Of a DNA stretch of 64,000 nucleotides, positions 1 through 7,216 are shown piece after piece. The stretch lies in NCBI RefSeq assembly GCF_000427825.1, contig NZ_KE386593.1, positions 219,253 to 283,252 on the forward strand, given 5' to 3'. How positions within the stretch are numbered: position 1 is the first letter of the stretch; every line of letters begins with the position of its first letter. The position numbers were made by a program, and so were the translations under genes. This stretch comes from Thermocrispum municipale DSM 44069. GTDB lineage: Bacteria; Actinomycetota; Actinomycetes; Mycobacteriales; Pseudonocardiaceae. The notes below the pieces were generated by a model, which worked only from the letters and a program-made list of their open reading frames with translations, was not told the origin of the DNA and made no database searches.

Positions 1-1693
1 CGGGCGCGTGCATGCGCAGCATGAGGTCGTCGACGTCGGCGGACACGCGCTTGCGCGAAGCTTTGCTGACCACGATGGCCACCAGGAACGCCAGCGGCAC
101 GGACAGCAACGCCGGGTGGTCGACGAGCACCGGCGTCTCACCGCCGCGCAGGACGCCTGCCACCTTGAGGCCGACCGCGGCCAGGACCACCCCGCCGCCG
201 AACACCATCGCGATCGCAGCGCCCTTGGCCTTGAGCCCGCGCCACCAGATGCCCAGCACCAGCACCGGGCAGAACGTCGAGGCAGCCAGCGCGAACGCGT
301 ACTCCACGGCGTGCGCCAACTCCAGGCGCGGCGCCACCAAGGCCACCCCCAGCGCGGCACCGGCGATGAGCACCGCACCGAGGCGGTAGTTGCGCAGCCG
401 CTCGGGCAACAGGCCGGTGGAGATCACGCCCGCGACGCTGAACACCAGTCCGGACGAGGCCGCCAGGACCGCGGAGAACACGCCGGCGACCAGCACCGCG
501 GTGAGGATCTCCCCGGGGAGGCCGTGAAGCACCGCCGAAGGCAGCAGGAGCACGGCCGTGTCGGTCTCCCCGGTCACCAGCAGACGCGGCACGTACAGCC
601 GGGACAGCACCGCGAGCATGATCGGGAAGACCGCGAACAACCCGACGAACAGCAGCACGTGCAGCGTGGTCCGGCGCGCGGAGACGCCGTCCGGGTTGGT
701 GTAGAAGCGCACCAGGATGTGCGGCAGGCCCATCGTGCCCAGCAGCAACGCCAGCAGGAGTGAGTACGTGCCGACCAGCTGCCAGGCGTCTCCGCCGCCC
801 GGGTCCAGCCAGTCGGTGTTACCTGCGGGTTGGCCGGACACCACCGGCACCGGGGTTCCCGGCTGGAACGACAGCGTGGTGCCCGCGCCGACGTGCAGCG
901 GGCCGCGCTGCGGCGACCACGTCGTGGTGCCGTCGGTCGGCTCGCCGTCGATCTCGCCCTTGGCCTCGAACTCGATCGGAGCGTCGACATTCAAGGTCAC
1001 CGGCTGCTGCATGCGCACCGTGGTGGGCTCGTTGAACACCGGCGGCGAGGGCGACGTGATACCACGCGGCGACCCGTCCGGGCCGGCGCTGACGAACACC
1101 GCGAGCAGCACCAGGGTCGGCGCGATGATGGCGAACATCTTCAGCCAGTACTGGAACGCCAGGGTGACGGTGATGGCGCGCATGCCACCGCCGAGCACGG
1201 TGATCAGCACCAGCACGGTCAACGCCACCGGGCCCGCCCACTCCGGCCCACCGAACAGCGTGCGAGCGGCCAGCTCGGCGCCGTGCAGCTGCGGGATCAG
1301 GTAGAGCACTCCGATCAGTGCCGCGATCAGCGACGACAGCCCGCGCATGCCCCGGCCGGGAACTCTGGCGTCGATGAAGTCCGGCATCGTGTACGCGCCG
1401 GAACGCCGCAGCGGCGCGGCCACGAAGATCAGCAGCGCGACGAAGCCCGCGGCGAAACCGATCGGGTACCACAACCCGTCCGCGCCCTGGGAGAGCACGG
1501 CACCGGTGATGCCGATGAACAGCGCCGCACACAGGTACTCGCCGGACATCGCGGCGGCATTGCGCCGGGAACGCACGGTCCGCCTGGCGAAATCGAAACT
1601 CTGGCCGCTTCTGGTCGAGCGCCTGCCGAGTGCGTACGTCACCACCGCAACCACCGACAGGGCCACCACAGCGGCAATCTGCAGATCGGTCAT
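1..1693 (-). CDS. Sodium:solute symporter, cation/acetate (ActP-like) type, 3' end beyond window
   Basis: Polytopic membrane protein that should import a short-chain carboxylate such as acetate or pyruvate with Na+ or another cation. The frame opens with MTDLQIAAVV and runs at least 564 codons to the window edge, where it reads ..MLRMHAP, so the stop lies outside. Visible family features are the early segment SGEYLCAALFIGITGAV, the GLWYPIGFAAGF helix and the stretch MPDFIDAR. A roughly 60-residue polar insertion (about residues 215-275, with FNEPTTVRMQQPVTL) lies between helices, as in actinobacterial acetate symporters. The ATG at 1693 overlaps the stop of the upstream gene (ATGA), so the two are translationally coupled. 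The substrate is inferred; membership of the SSS family is clear. Confidence 0.9.
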   Translation of the reverse strand, partial: MTDLQIAAVVALSVVAVVTYALGRRSTRSGQSFDFARRTVRSRRNAAAMSGEYLCAALFIGITGAVLSQGADGLWYPIGFAAGFVALLIFVAAPLRRSGAYTMPDFIDARVPGRGMRGLSSLIAALIGVLYLIPQLHGAELAARTLFGGPEWAGPVALTVLVLITVLGGGMRAITVTLAFQYWLKMFAIIAPTLVLLAVFVSAGPDGSPRGITSPSPPVFNEPTTVRMQQPVTLNVDAPIEFEAKGEIDGEPTDGTTTWSPQRGPLHVGAGTTLSFQPGTPVPVVSGQPAGNTDWLDPGGGDAWQLVGTYSLLLALLLGTMGLPHILVRFYTNPDGVSARRTTLHVLLFVGLFAVFPIMLAVLSRLYVPRLLVTGETDTAVLLLPSAVLHGLPGEILTAVLVAGVFSAVLAASSGLVFSVAGVISTGLLPERLRNYRLGAVLIAGAALGVALVAPRLELAHAVEYAFALAASTFCPVLVLGIWWRGLKAKGAAIAMVFGGGVVLAAVGLKVAGVLRGGETPVLVDHPALLSVPLAFLVAIVVSKASRKRVSADVDDLMLRMHAP

Positions 1694-2214
1694 CCGCGAT
1701 GCTCGATCATGTCCACGAACGCCCGCTCATGGCGTTCGGTCACCCGGATGTACAGCAGCCCGATGCCACCGAGCACGGGGAACGGCGCCACCCCCAGCAA
1801 CAGCCAGGCCAACGGCACGCCGACGACCTCGAGTCGCGCGAAGCCGGGCGCCAGCCACATGGCGAGCGGCAGGCCGACCACCAGCACCAGCACCGCCAGG
1901 GCGAACAGGATCCCGATCACCAGCAGGCCGCGGATCTGGTCGGCGATCAGCGTGGCGCCCCAGCTGGTCTTCTCGGCCAGCTCGGCCCGCGAGTGCAGAT
2001 GCGGCCGGACCGGGGCGACCGGGCCGTCGTTGAGCACCACGCGCTGGCGCTTCGGTTTGGTCGGCGGGTCGATGTCCGCCTTCGCATGCGCGGGCGACCC
2101 CGGCACCCGCTCGACCGGGATCGGCTTCATCTCCGGACGAGAGCGTCCCAGCGTGGGGTCGGGCGTGCGTACCCGCGGCCACCGCGGCGACGAGGTCCGA
2201 GTGGCGTCGTCCAT
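1690..2214 (-). CDS. Small membrane protein paired with the symporter (DUF485-like role)
   Basis: A 174-residue protein. A proline- and arginine-rich cytoplasmic half (residues 1-90) is followed by two strong hydrophobic helices (about 98-122 and 130-155, the second containing WLLLGVAPFPVLGG) and a short tail ending in ERHERAFVDMIEHRG. Two-helix proteins are regular operon partners of acetate-type symporters (DUF485 and relatives), usually directly before the transporter as here. I chose the ATG at 2214 because GAGAAG lies six bases upstream; a TTG at 2220 overlapping the stop of the regulator is the alternative. No enzymatic motif is visible. A role in transporter assembly or stability is inferred from context. 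Confidence 0.75.
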   Translation of the reverse strand: MDDATRTSSPRWPRVRTPDPTLGRSRPEMKPIPVERVPGSPAHAKADIDPPTKPKRQRVVLNDGPVAPVRPHLHSRAELAEKTSWGATLIADQIRGLLVIGILFALAVLVLVVGLPLAMWLAPGFARLEVVGVPLAWLLLGVAPFPVLGGIGLLYIRVTERHERAFVDMIEHRG

Positions 2215-2216
2215 GG

Positions 2217-3029
2217 TCAACTTCTCAGATTGCCGGTGAGCCGATCCTTCAACTCACGTGTGTGCCTTCTGCTGACCGGTAGCAGTTTCTCCTCGTTGCC
2301 GATCACCACCTGGTAGCCGCCCTGCCCCATCCGCAGCTCGGTGATCAGCCGCAGCGCCACCAGGTACGACCGGTGGATCCGCACGAAGCCTGCCTTGCCC
2401 CAGCGCTCCTCCAGCTGCGCCAGCGGGATGCGTACCAGATGCGACGAGCCGTCGGTGGTGAACAGCCGGGCGTAGTCGCCCTGCGCCTCCACCCAGCGGA
2501 CCTGCGAGCGCGGGATCAGCTTCGTGGTGCCCGCCAGCTCCACCGGGATGACCTCGTCGTCGTTCGGTGCCGCGCGGTCCTCCTGCGGCGCGCCGTAGCG
2601 CTCCCGCAGCTTGGCCCGCACCCGGTCGATCGCCTTGTCGATCCGCGGCTGCTCGTACGGCTTGAGCACGTAGTCCACCGCGCCGAGGTCGAACGCGTTC
2701 ACCGCCTCGTCGCCGTGGCCGCTGACGAACACCAGCAGCGGTGCCGGGTTCAGCGCGGCGAACACGCGAGCCATCTCCATGCCGGTCAGGCCGGGCATGT
2801 TGATGTCCGCGAACACCACGTCCACCGCGGGCAGGCCCGCGTTGCGCCGCTTGGTCAGCAGCGGGTGCTCGGCCGAGATGATGCGCAGTGCCTCAGACGC
2901 GTCGACCGCCTCGAAGATGTGGCCGATGTACCGGTTGGACTCAAGCCGGTGCTTGAGCATCTCCATACCGGGCTTCTCGTCGTCCACGGCGATGGCGACC
3001 AGGCGCCGTGTGTCGTCATGAGTACTCAC
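2217..3029 (-). CDS. LytTR-family response regulator
   Basis: Cytoplasmic two-component regulator of about 270 residues. The N-terminal receiver domain has the acidic pair in AVDDEKPG, the phospho-acceptor Asp in VVFADINMPGLTG and the conserved Lys in DYVLKPYEQP. The C-terminal LytTR DNA-binding domain (about residues 165-265) contains VRWVEAQGDYARLFT, FVRIHRSYLVAL and a final LLPVSRRHTRELK. Family knowledge: LytTR regulators such as BtsR and YpdB switch on carboxylate transporters, and here the target is probably the symporter two genes downstream. The GTG at 3029 (MSTHDDTRR) is preferred, with AGGCAGGAT upstream; an ATG at 3041 would add four residues. The cognate kinase is encoded at 4208-5626, separated from this gene by a peptidase gene. 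Confidence 0.9.
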   Translation of the reverse strand: MSTHDDTRRLVAIAVDDEKPGMEMLKHRLESNRYIGHIFEAVDASEALRIISAEHPLLTKRRNAGLPAVDVVFADINMPGLTGMEMARVFAALNPAPLLVFVSGHGDEAVNAFDLGAVDYVLKPYEQPRIDKAIDRVRAKLRERYGAPQEDRAAPNDDEVIPVELAGTTKLIPRSQVRWVEAQGDYARLFTTDGSSHLVRIPLAQLEERWGKAGFVRIHRSYLVALRLITELRMGQGGYQVVIGNEEKLLPVSRRHTRELKDRLTGNLRS

Positions 3030-3153
3030 AGTGACAAGCATCCTGCCTAGTGCAGGTACAGATGTCTAGGTCGGAACGAGCGTTGTTGGTGTCTGCCTGC
3101 AGCGTTCACCAGACGCTAAGTTCCTGTCACGCAACGCTGTTGTCGCAGGGAGA

Positions 3154-4005
3154 TCATAAACCGAAGCGCGACCACGCCGCTCGGTGCTCCACCGCGGTCA
3201 ACAGCGCGTCGATGCCGGCGGCCGCCGGGCCGCCCAGCCCGAGCCGGGCCAGCAACGGCTTCTTCGGCTCGGCCACGGTGATCTCGGCCTCCGGGTAGCG
3301 CTGTTTGACGACCTCGCGCAGCGTGCCGATGCCGTCGATCAGGCCGAGCTCGTGCGAGCGCGGGCCGAGCCACACGTCACCGGTGAACAACTCCGGGTCG
3401 TCCTTGAGCCGCTCACCCCGACGCTGCTTGACCCAGTCGACGAACAGCTGATGCAGCTGGTCGTGCATGTTGCGCAGCCACTCGACGTCCTCCGGCTTCT
3501 CCGGCTCGAACGGGTCGAGCCTGCGCTTGTTCTCGCCCGCGGTGTACAGCCTGCGCTCGATGCCGAAGCGGTCGATGAGGCCGGTGAAGCCGAACCCGCC
3601 GGAGACCACGCCGATCGAACCGACCAGCGACGTGCGGTGCGCGTAAATCTCGTCGGCCGCGCAGGCCAGCCAGTACCCGCCGGACGCGGCGACGTCCTCG
3701 CAGAACGCGAGCACCGGGACTTTCTTCTCGTCGGCCAGCTCGCGGATGCGCTCGGCGATCAGCCCCGACTGGGTGGGGGCGCCGCCGGGCGAGTTGACCA
3801 GCAGCGCGACCGCCTTGAGCCGGTCGTGCTCGAACGCGCGGGTGAGCGCCGACTCGACGGTGTTGACGTTGAGCACGCCGCGACTGAACGGCGACGCCTG
3901 AGGAGTGATCACCCCGTGCAGCTTGACCACGGAGACGACGTCGGTCTTGTCCCCGCGGTCGGCGATCTTGGGCAACCGGGCGGTCAGCTTCTCGGCAACG
4001 CTCAT
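3154..4005 (-). CDS. S49-family signal peptide peptidase-like serine protease (SppA/SohB)
   Basis: A 283-residue S49 peptidase. The crotonase-like fold is marked by LLVNSPGGAPTQS. The catalytic Ser lies in VAASGGYWLACAADEIYA, and the catalytic Lys is probably the one in GENKRRLDPF about 50 residues later, the spacing seen in Bacillus SppA. There is no N-terminal signal or membrane helix, unlike classical SppA, so it is probably cytoplasmic or peripheral. The ATG at 4005 is seven bases downstream of TACCCT, with no Shine-Dalgarno sequence, suggesting a leaderless transcript. A strong hairpin at 4031-4080 separates it from the upstream kinase gene. Its placement between a histidine kinase and that kinase's regulator is unusual. 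Confidence 0.9.
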   Translation of the reverse strand: MSVAEKLTARLPKIADRGDKTDVVSVVKLHGVITPQASPFSRGVLNVNTVESALTRAFEHDRLKAVALLVNSPGGAPTQSGLIAERIRELADEKKVPVLAFCEDVAASGGYWLACAADEIYAHRTSLVGSIGVVSGGFGFTGLIDRFGIERRLYTAGENKRRLDPFEPEKPEDVEWLRNMHDQLHQLFVDWVKQRRGERLKDDPELFTGDVWLGPRSHELGLIDGIGTLREVVKQRYPEAEITVAEPKKPLLARLGLGGPAAAGIDALLTAVEHRAAWSRFGL

Positions 4006-4012
4006 GAGCCCC

Positions 4013-4018
4013 AGGGTA
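4013..4018 (-). promoter_or_regulatory. Leaderless -10 box for the S49 peptidase
   Basis: The minus strand reads TACCCT, then seven bases, then the ATG at 4005. No Shine-Dalgarno sequence is visible, so transcription probably starts at or next to the A of the ATG. Confidence 0.5.
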
Positions 4019-4030
4019 GCGAGAAAAGGC

Positions 4031-4080
4031 GACCCCCTGGGCTTCTCGCCGGCTGGACTACGGCCGGCGCCCAGGGGGTC
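4031..4080. terminator. Large hairpin after the histidine kinase gene
   Basis: GACCCCCTGGGC at 4031-4042 pairs perfectly with GCCCAGGGGGTC at 4069-4080. An inner GCCGGC/GCCGGC stem (4048-4053 and 4063-4068) nests inside. It lies between the kinase stop and the start of the peptidase gene and would terminate kinase transcription. Confidence 0.7.
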
Positions 4081-4098
4081 GGGTAACTGCCTGGTATT

Positions 4099-4162
4099 CG
4101 CTGCTGACGGACAGCCACCTCACAAGTGATATCCGCTGCTAGCGGACAGCCACCTCACGAGT
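4099..4162. repeat. Imperfect 29-bp direct repeat, two copies, 35-bp period
   Basis: Copy 1 at 4099-4127 and copy 2 at 4134-4162 share CGGACAGCCACCTCAC and their flanks. Copy 2 contains the small stem CCGCT-gct-AGCGG. The repeat sits between the kinase stop and the terminator hairpin. Function unknown. Confidence 0.7.
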
Positions 4163-4207
4163 CCAGTAAGCCTTCACTGTTTGGACCACCTCCTCTCCCG
4201 TGTGCCG

Positions 4208-5626
4208 TCAACGGTAGGTAGCCCCTTGCTGTGGTGGCAACTGCATTTCCTGCGCGGTCCGCCTGCCCCGGCGACGTCGTGGCTGTTTCCACTCCTCGGT
4301 CGGCGGGTCCTGGCCGTGTCCGGTCCGCGTCGGCAGTCTGCGCGGCCGCGGACGCTGTACGGGCTTCTGTTGTTGCGGCGGCAGCAGCGGAGAACGGCCG
4401 GAGTCGCGTTCTTCCTTCGCCGCTTCGTATCCGGGGATGTCCGGCCGCACGCCCGGCGCGAACTTCGGCACCCGCAGCGTGATCTTCATGCCCGCACCCA
4501 CCGCGGTCTCCACGATCACCGGGTACTCCGGGCCGAACAGCTGCCGCATCCGCTGGCTGATGTTGCCGAGGCCGACGTGTTCGCCGGTGCGGTGTGCCGA
4601 GGACAGCTCCTTGAGCTTGGCCGGGTCCATGCCGACGCCGTCGTCCTCCACGATGATGACCGCGTCGTTGCCCGCGTCCTCGGCGATCACGGTGACCGTG
4701 CCACCGCCAGGTTTGCCGGACAACCCGTGCTTGACCGCGTTCTCCACCAGCGGCTGCACGATGAGGAACGGCACCACCACGCCGAGCACCTCCGGCGCGA
4801 TCTTCAGCCGGACGTTGAGCCGATCACCGAAGCGCGCGGACTCGATGGTCAAGTAGCGGTCGACGTTGCGTAGCTCCTCGGCCAGCGTGGTGAACATGCC
4901 GGAGCTGCGGAAGCTGTAGCGGGTGAAGTCGGCGAACTCCAGCAGCAGCTCGTTGGCTTCCTCCGGGTCGGTGCGGATCAGCGACGAGATGGTGTTCAGC
5001 GCGTTGTAGACGAAGTGCGGGGAGATCTGCGCCCGCAGCGCCTTGATCTCCGCCTGCTGCAGCGCCGACTTCGACTCCTCCAGCCGCGCCAGCTCGAACT
5101 GGGTGCGCACGAACTGCGCCACCGCGTCGGCCATCTCGATCAGTCTGCGGCTGCGGCTGCGGCCGACGACGATGAGGACCGCGTCGGTGCGGCCTTCGAC
5201 GATCAGCGGCACGATCACCGCCGACCGCATCCGGCACGAGCTGCGGTGCGTGCAGGGCAGCTTCTCGTGCGGGACCAGTTCCCTGCGGTGTCCTTCCCGG
5301 GCGGACGCGATCGCCGGCTCGAGGTCGACGTAGTGGTCGGTGGCCTCGCCGTCCCAGCTGTGCAGCACTCCTGCGCCGTCGGTGATGCCGACCGCCACAC
5401 AGTTCAGCAGTTGGCGTAGGTGGCGCGTGATGCGGTCGGCGGCTTCCTGGTTGAGGCCCTCACGAAGGTCCGGCGCGGCCAACGCCAGCCGGTGCACGGC
5501 GTGCAGTACGGCGTCCTCGGTCGCCTTGCCCGGTCGACGCGAGCGGAGCCACACCACCAGCGCGATGACGATCGCGACAGCGGCAACCGCCCACCCGAGC
5601 AGCTGCGATAGCGGAACGTTCGGCAC
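4208..5626 (-). CDS. LytS/BtsS-type sensor histidine kinase
   Basis: A 472-residue membrane kinase. One N-terminal helix (about 10-28) is followed by a GAF-like sensor region (about 70-215) containing LPCTHRSSCRMR. The phospho-acceptor His is in QISPHFVYNALNT of the His_kinase domain (PF06580 type). The HATPase domain has VQPLVENAVKHGL (N box) and VEDDGVGMD (G1). A basic, Pro/Arg/Gln-rich tail of about 75 residues follows. Kinases of this class sense extracellular or intracellular carboxylates and act through LytTR regulators. The GTG start (MPNVPLSQLL) is the first in the frame. Its regulator is at 2217-3029, with the S49 peptidase gene between them. Confidence 0.9.
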   Translation of the reverse strand: MPNVPLSQLLGWAVAAVAIVIALVVWLRSRRPGKATEDAVLHAVHRLALAAPDLREGLNQEAADRITRHLRQLLNCVAVGITDGAGVLHSWDGEATDHYVDLEPAIASAREGHRRELVPHEKLPCTHRSSCRMRSAVIVPLIVEGRTDAVLIVVGRSRSRRLIEMADAVAQFVRTQFELARLEESKSALQQAEIKALRAQISPHFVYNALNTISSLIRTDPEEANELLLEFADFTRYSFRSSGMFTTLAEELRNVDRYLTIESARFGDRLNVRLKIAPEVLGVVVPFLIVQPLVENAVKHGLSGKPGGGTVTVIAEDAGNDAVIIVEDDGVGMDPAKLKELSSAHRTGEHVGLGNISQRMRQLFGPEYPVIVETAVGAGMKITLRVPKFAPGVRPDIPGYEAAKEERDSGRSPLLPPQQQKPVQRPRPRRLPTRTGHGQDPPTEEWKQPRRRRGRRTAQEMQLPPQQGATYR

Positions 5627-5697
5627 CTGTCAATGTTCCGGTTTCGCCGCGCGTGAGACAAGTGCACTGCGTAATCTTGCCGTTCGCGTCGGTGAAA

Positions 5698-6549
5698 TCA
5701 CTTGAGTAGACGATCCATCCTGCGGTCCGACAGCGGCTTGCCCTTGGTCTGGCAGGTCGGGCAGTACTGGAACGACTTGTCGGCGAACGACACTTCGCGG
5801 ATCTTGTCCCCGCACACCGGGCAGGGCAGCCCGGTCCGCCCGTGAACCCGCAGGCCGGAGCGCTTTTCTCCCTTCAAGCGGGCGGCCTCCTGGCCCACCG
5901 AGCGGTCCACCGCGTCTCGCAACACGGTGACCATCGCCTCGTGCAGCCTGTCGAGCGCGTCGTCGTCGAGGCGGCCCGCCGTGGCGTACGGGGAGAGCCG
6001 GGCCGTGTGCAGGATCTCGTCGGAGTACGCGTTGCCGATTCCGGCGATGAGGCGCTGGTCGGTGATCGCGTTCTTCAGCCGTTCGGTACGGCCGGCCAGC
6101 AGTTCGGCCAGGTCGTCACGACTCAACGTGGCGGCGTCCGAGCCGAGCGTGGCGACGCTGGCGACGTCGTTCGGGTCTCGCACCAACCAGACCGCCATGC
6201 CCTTCTTCGTGCCCGCTTCGGTGAGGTCGAAGCCAGGGCCGCCGAGGTGTACGCGCAGCGCGATCGGGCCTTTGCCCGGCCGCAGCGGCTTCGGCGACAG
6301 TTCGTCCGACCAGCGCAGCCAGCCCGCACGGGCCAGGTGCATCACCAGGTGCAGGTCGCCGAGGCTGACGTCGAGGTGCTTGCCGTGCCTGCCCACATCG
6401 GTGACCTCGCGCCCGTGCGCCGCGGTGATCGGCGGGTCGAACGTCTTCAGCACCGACAGCGAGGCCACGTCGATGCGGGCAACCACCCGGCCGACCGCGT
6501 GCTCGCGGAGGAAGTGGGCGAGCGCTTCGACCTCGGGCAGTTCGGGCAT
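5698..6549 (-). CDS. Fpg/Nei-family DNA glycosylase
   Basis: Base-excision repair glycosylase/AP lyase of 283 residues, the usual length. It begins MPELPEVE, so Pro1 (nucleophile) and Glu2 are present after Met removal. The helix-two-turn-helix contains LIAGIGNAYSDEIL, and the zinc finger is CPVC..CPTC near the C-terminus. In the finger loop the usual arginine of the QR[AG]TF[YW]C motif is Lys (ADKSFQYC), so substrate recognition may differ from classical Fpg. It starts nine bases after the upstream membrane-protein gene and is probably co-transcribed with it. Which oxidised base it removes cannot be told from sequence alone. Confidence 0.92.
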   Translation of the reverse strand: MPELPEVEALAHFLREHAVGRVVARIDVASLSVLKTFDPPITAAHGREVTDVGRHGKHLDVSLGDLHLVMHLARAGWLRWSDELSPKPLRPGKGPIALRVHLGGPGFDLTEAGTKKGMAVWLVRDPNDVASVATLGSDAATLSRDDLAELLAGRTERLKNAITDQRLIAGIGNAYSDEILHTARLSPYATAGRLDDDALDRLHEAMVTVLRDAVDRSVGQEAARLKGEKRSGLRVHGRTGLPCPVCGDKIREVSFADKSFQYCPTCQTKGKPLSDRRMDRLLK

Positions 6550-6558
6550 CGGGTTCGC

Positions 6559-6999
6559 CTACTCGACCGGCCGTAGCGGCCCGTTGATGTCCGGCAGCGA
6601 GTGCGACTCGATATCGTGCTGCACCCGCCGGAGCTCGGTGTTGACCTTGAACATGCCGCGGACGGTGCCGACCCAGCGTTCCGGCTGTGGGTCCTCACCG
6701 TCACCTTCGGCTTCCGCCACCACCCGCCACGGACGGCGCAGCACCCAGCGCACCGGGAAGAAGAGGATGACCAGCGCTATCAGCAGCGCCACCCACGTGG
6801 GCACGACAACCGAATCCGGCATCCACAGCAGCAGGGTGGCGGCGAACACCACGACGAGCACGACCATGACTGCGGCTGAAACCTGGCCACCCGTGACGTC
6901 GTGCTCGAAGTCGTCTGCGGTGGCTGGTGTACGCCACTCCAGTTGACTACGCAGAGTCCATTCCCGGCCGTCGGCTCCCGTGACCGACCGCTCGGCCAT
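6559..6999 (-). CDS. Conserved membrane protein of unknown function
   Basis: A 146-residue protein with a soluble N-terminus (about 1-38), two adjacent hydrophobic helices (about 41-60 and 66-85, including WVALLIALVILFFPVRWVL) and a charged cytoplasmic tail with VGTVRGMFKVNTELRRVQ. The ATG at 6999 is supported by GAGAGGAGACGGA just upstream. It is followed nine bases later by the DNA glycosylase gene. I do not recognise the family; no catalytic motif is visible. Confidence 0.8.
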   Translation of the reverse strand: MAERSVTGADGREWTLRSQLEWRTPATADDFEHDVTGGQVSAAVMVVLVVVFAATLLLWMPDSVVVPTWVALLIALVILFFPVRWVLRRPWRVVAEAEGDGEDPQPERWVGTVRGMFKVNTELRRVQHDIESHSLPDINGPLRPVE

Positions 7000-7216
7000 T
7001 CCGTCTCCTCTCGGATCGCCGTCTGTCGCACACCATTGTGGCGCAATCCGGCGACACCGAGAGACGGCAATCGGGCGGCATTCCGTCGGCGTGGTTACTC
7101 AGCGCAACAACTCGTCGGGAGCAGCTGGGTGCGGTCACGTGATCGCCCGGTCTGGCCCGCTCAGGGCGCCCGTCGACAGTGGCCGCTCGAGCAGCGCTGT
7201 GCCCGTCGAGCCGCGG

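Noticed and set aside
8..2316. Several plus-strand frames over the symporter and its partner
   Set aside because: They are shadows of the minus-strand operon; the symporter itself is easy to miss because its stop lies beyond the window edge.
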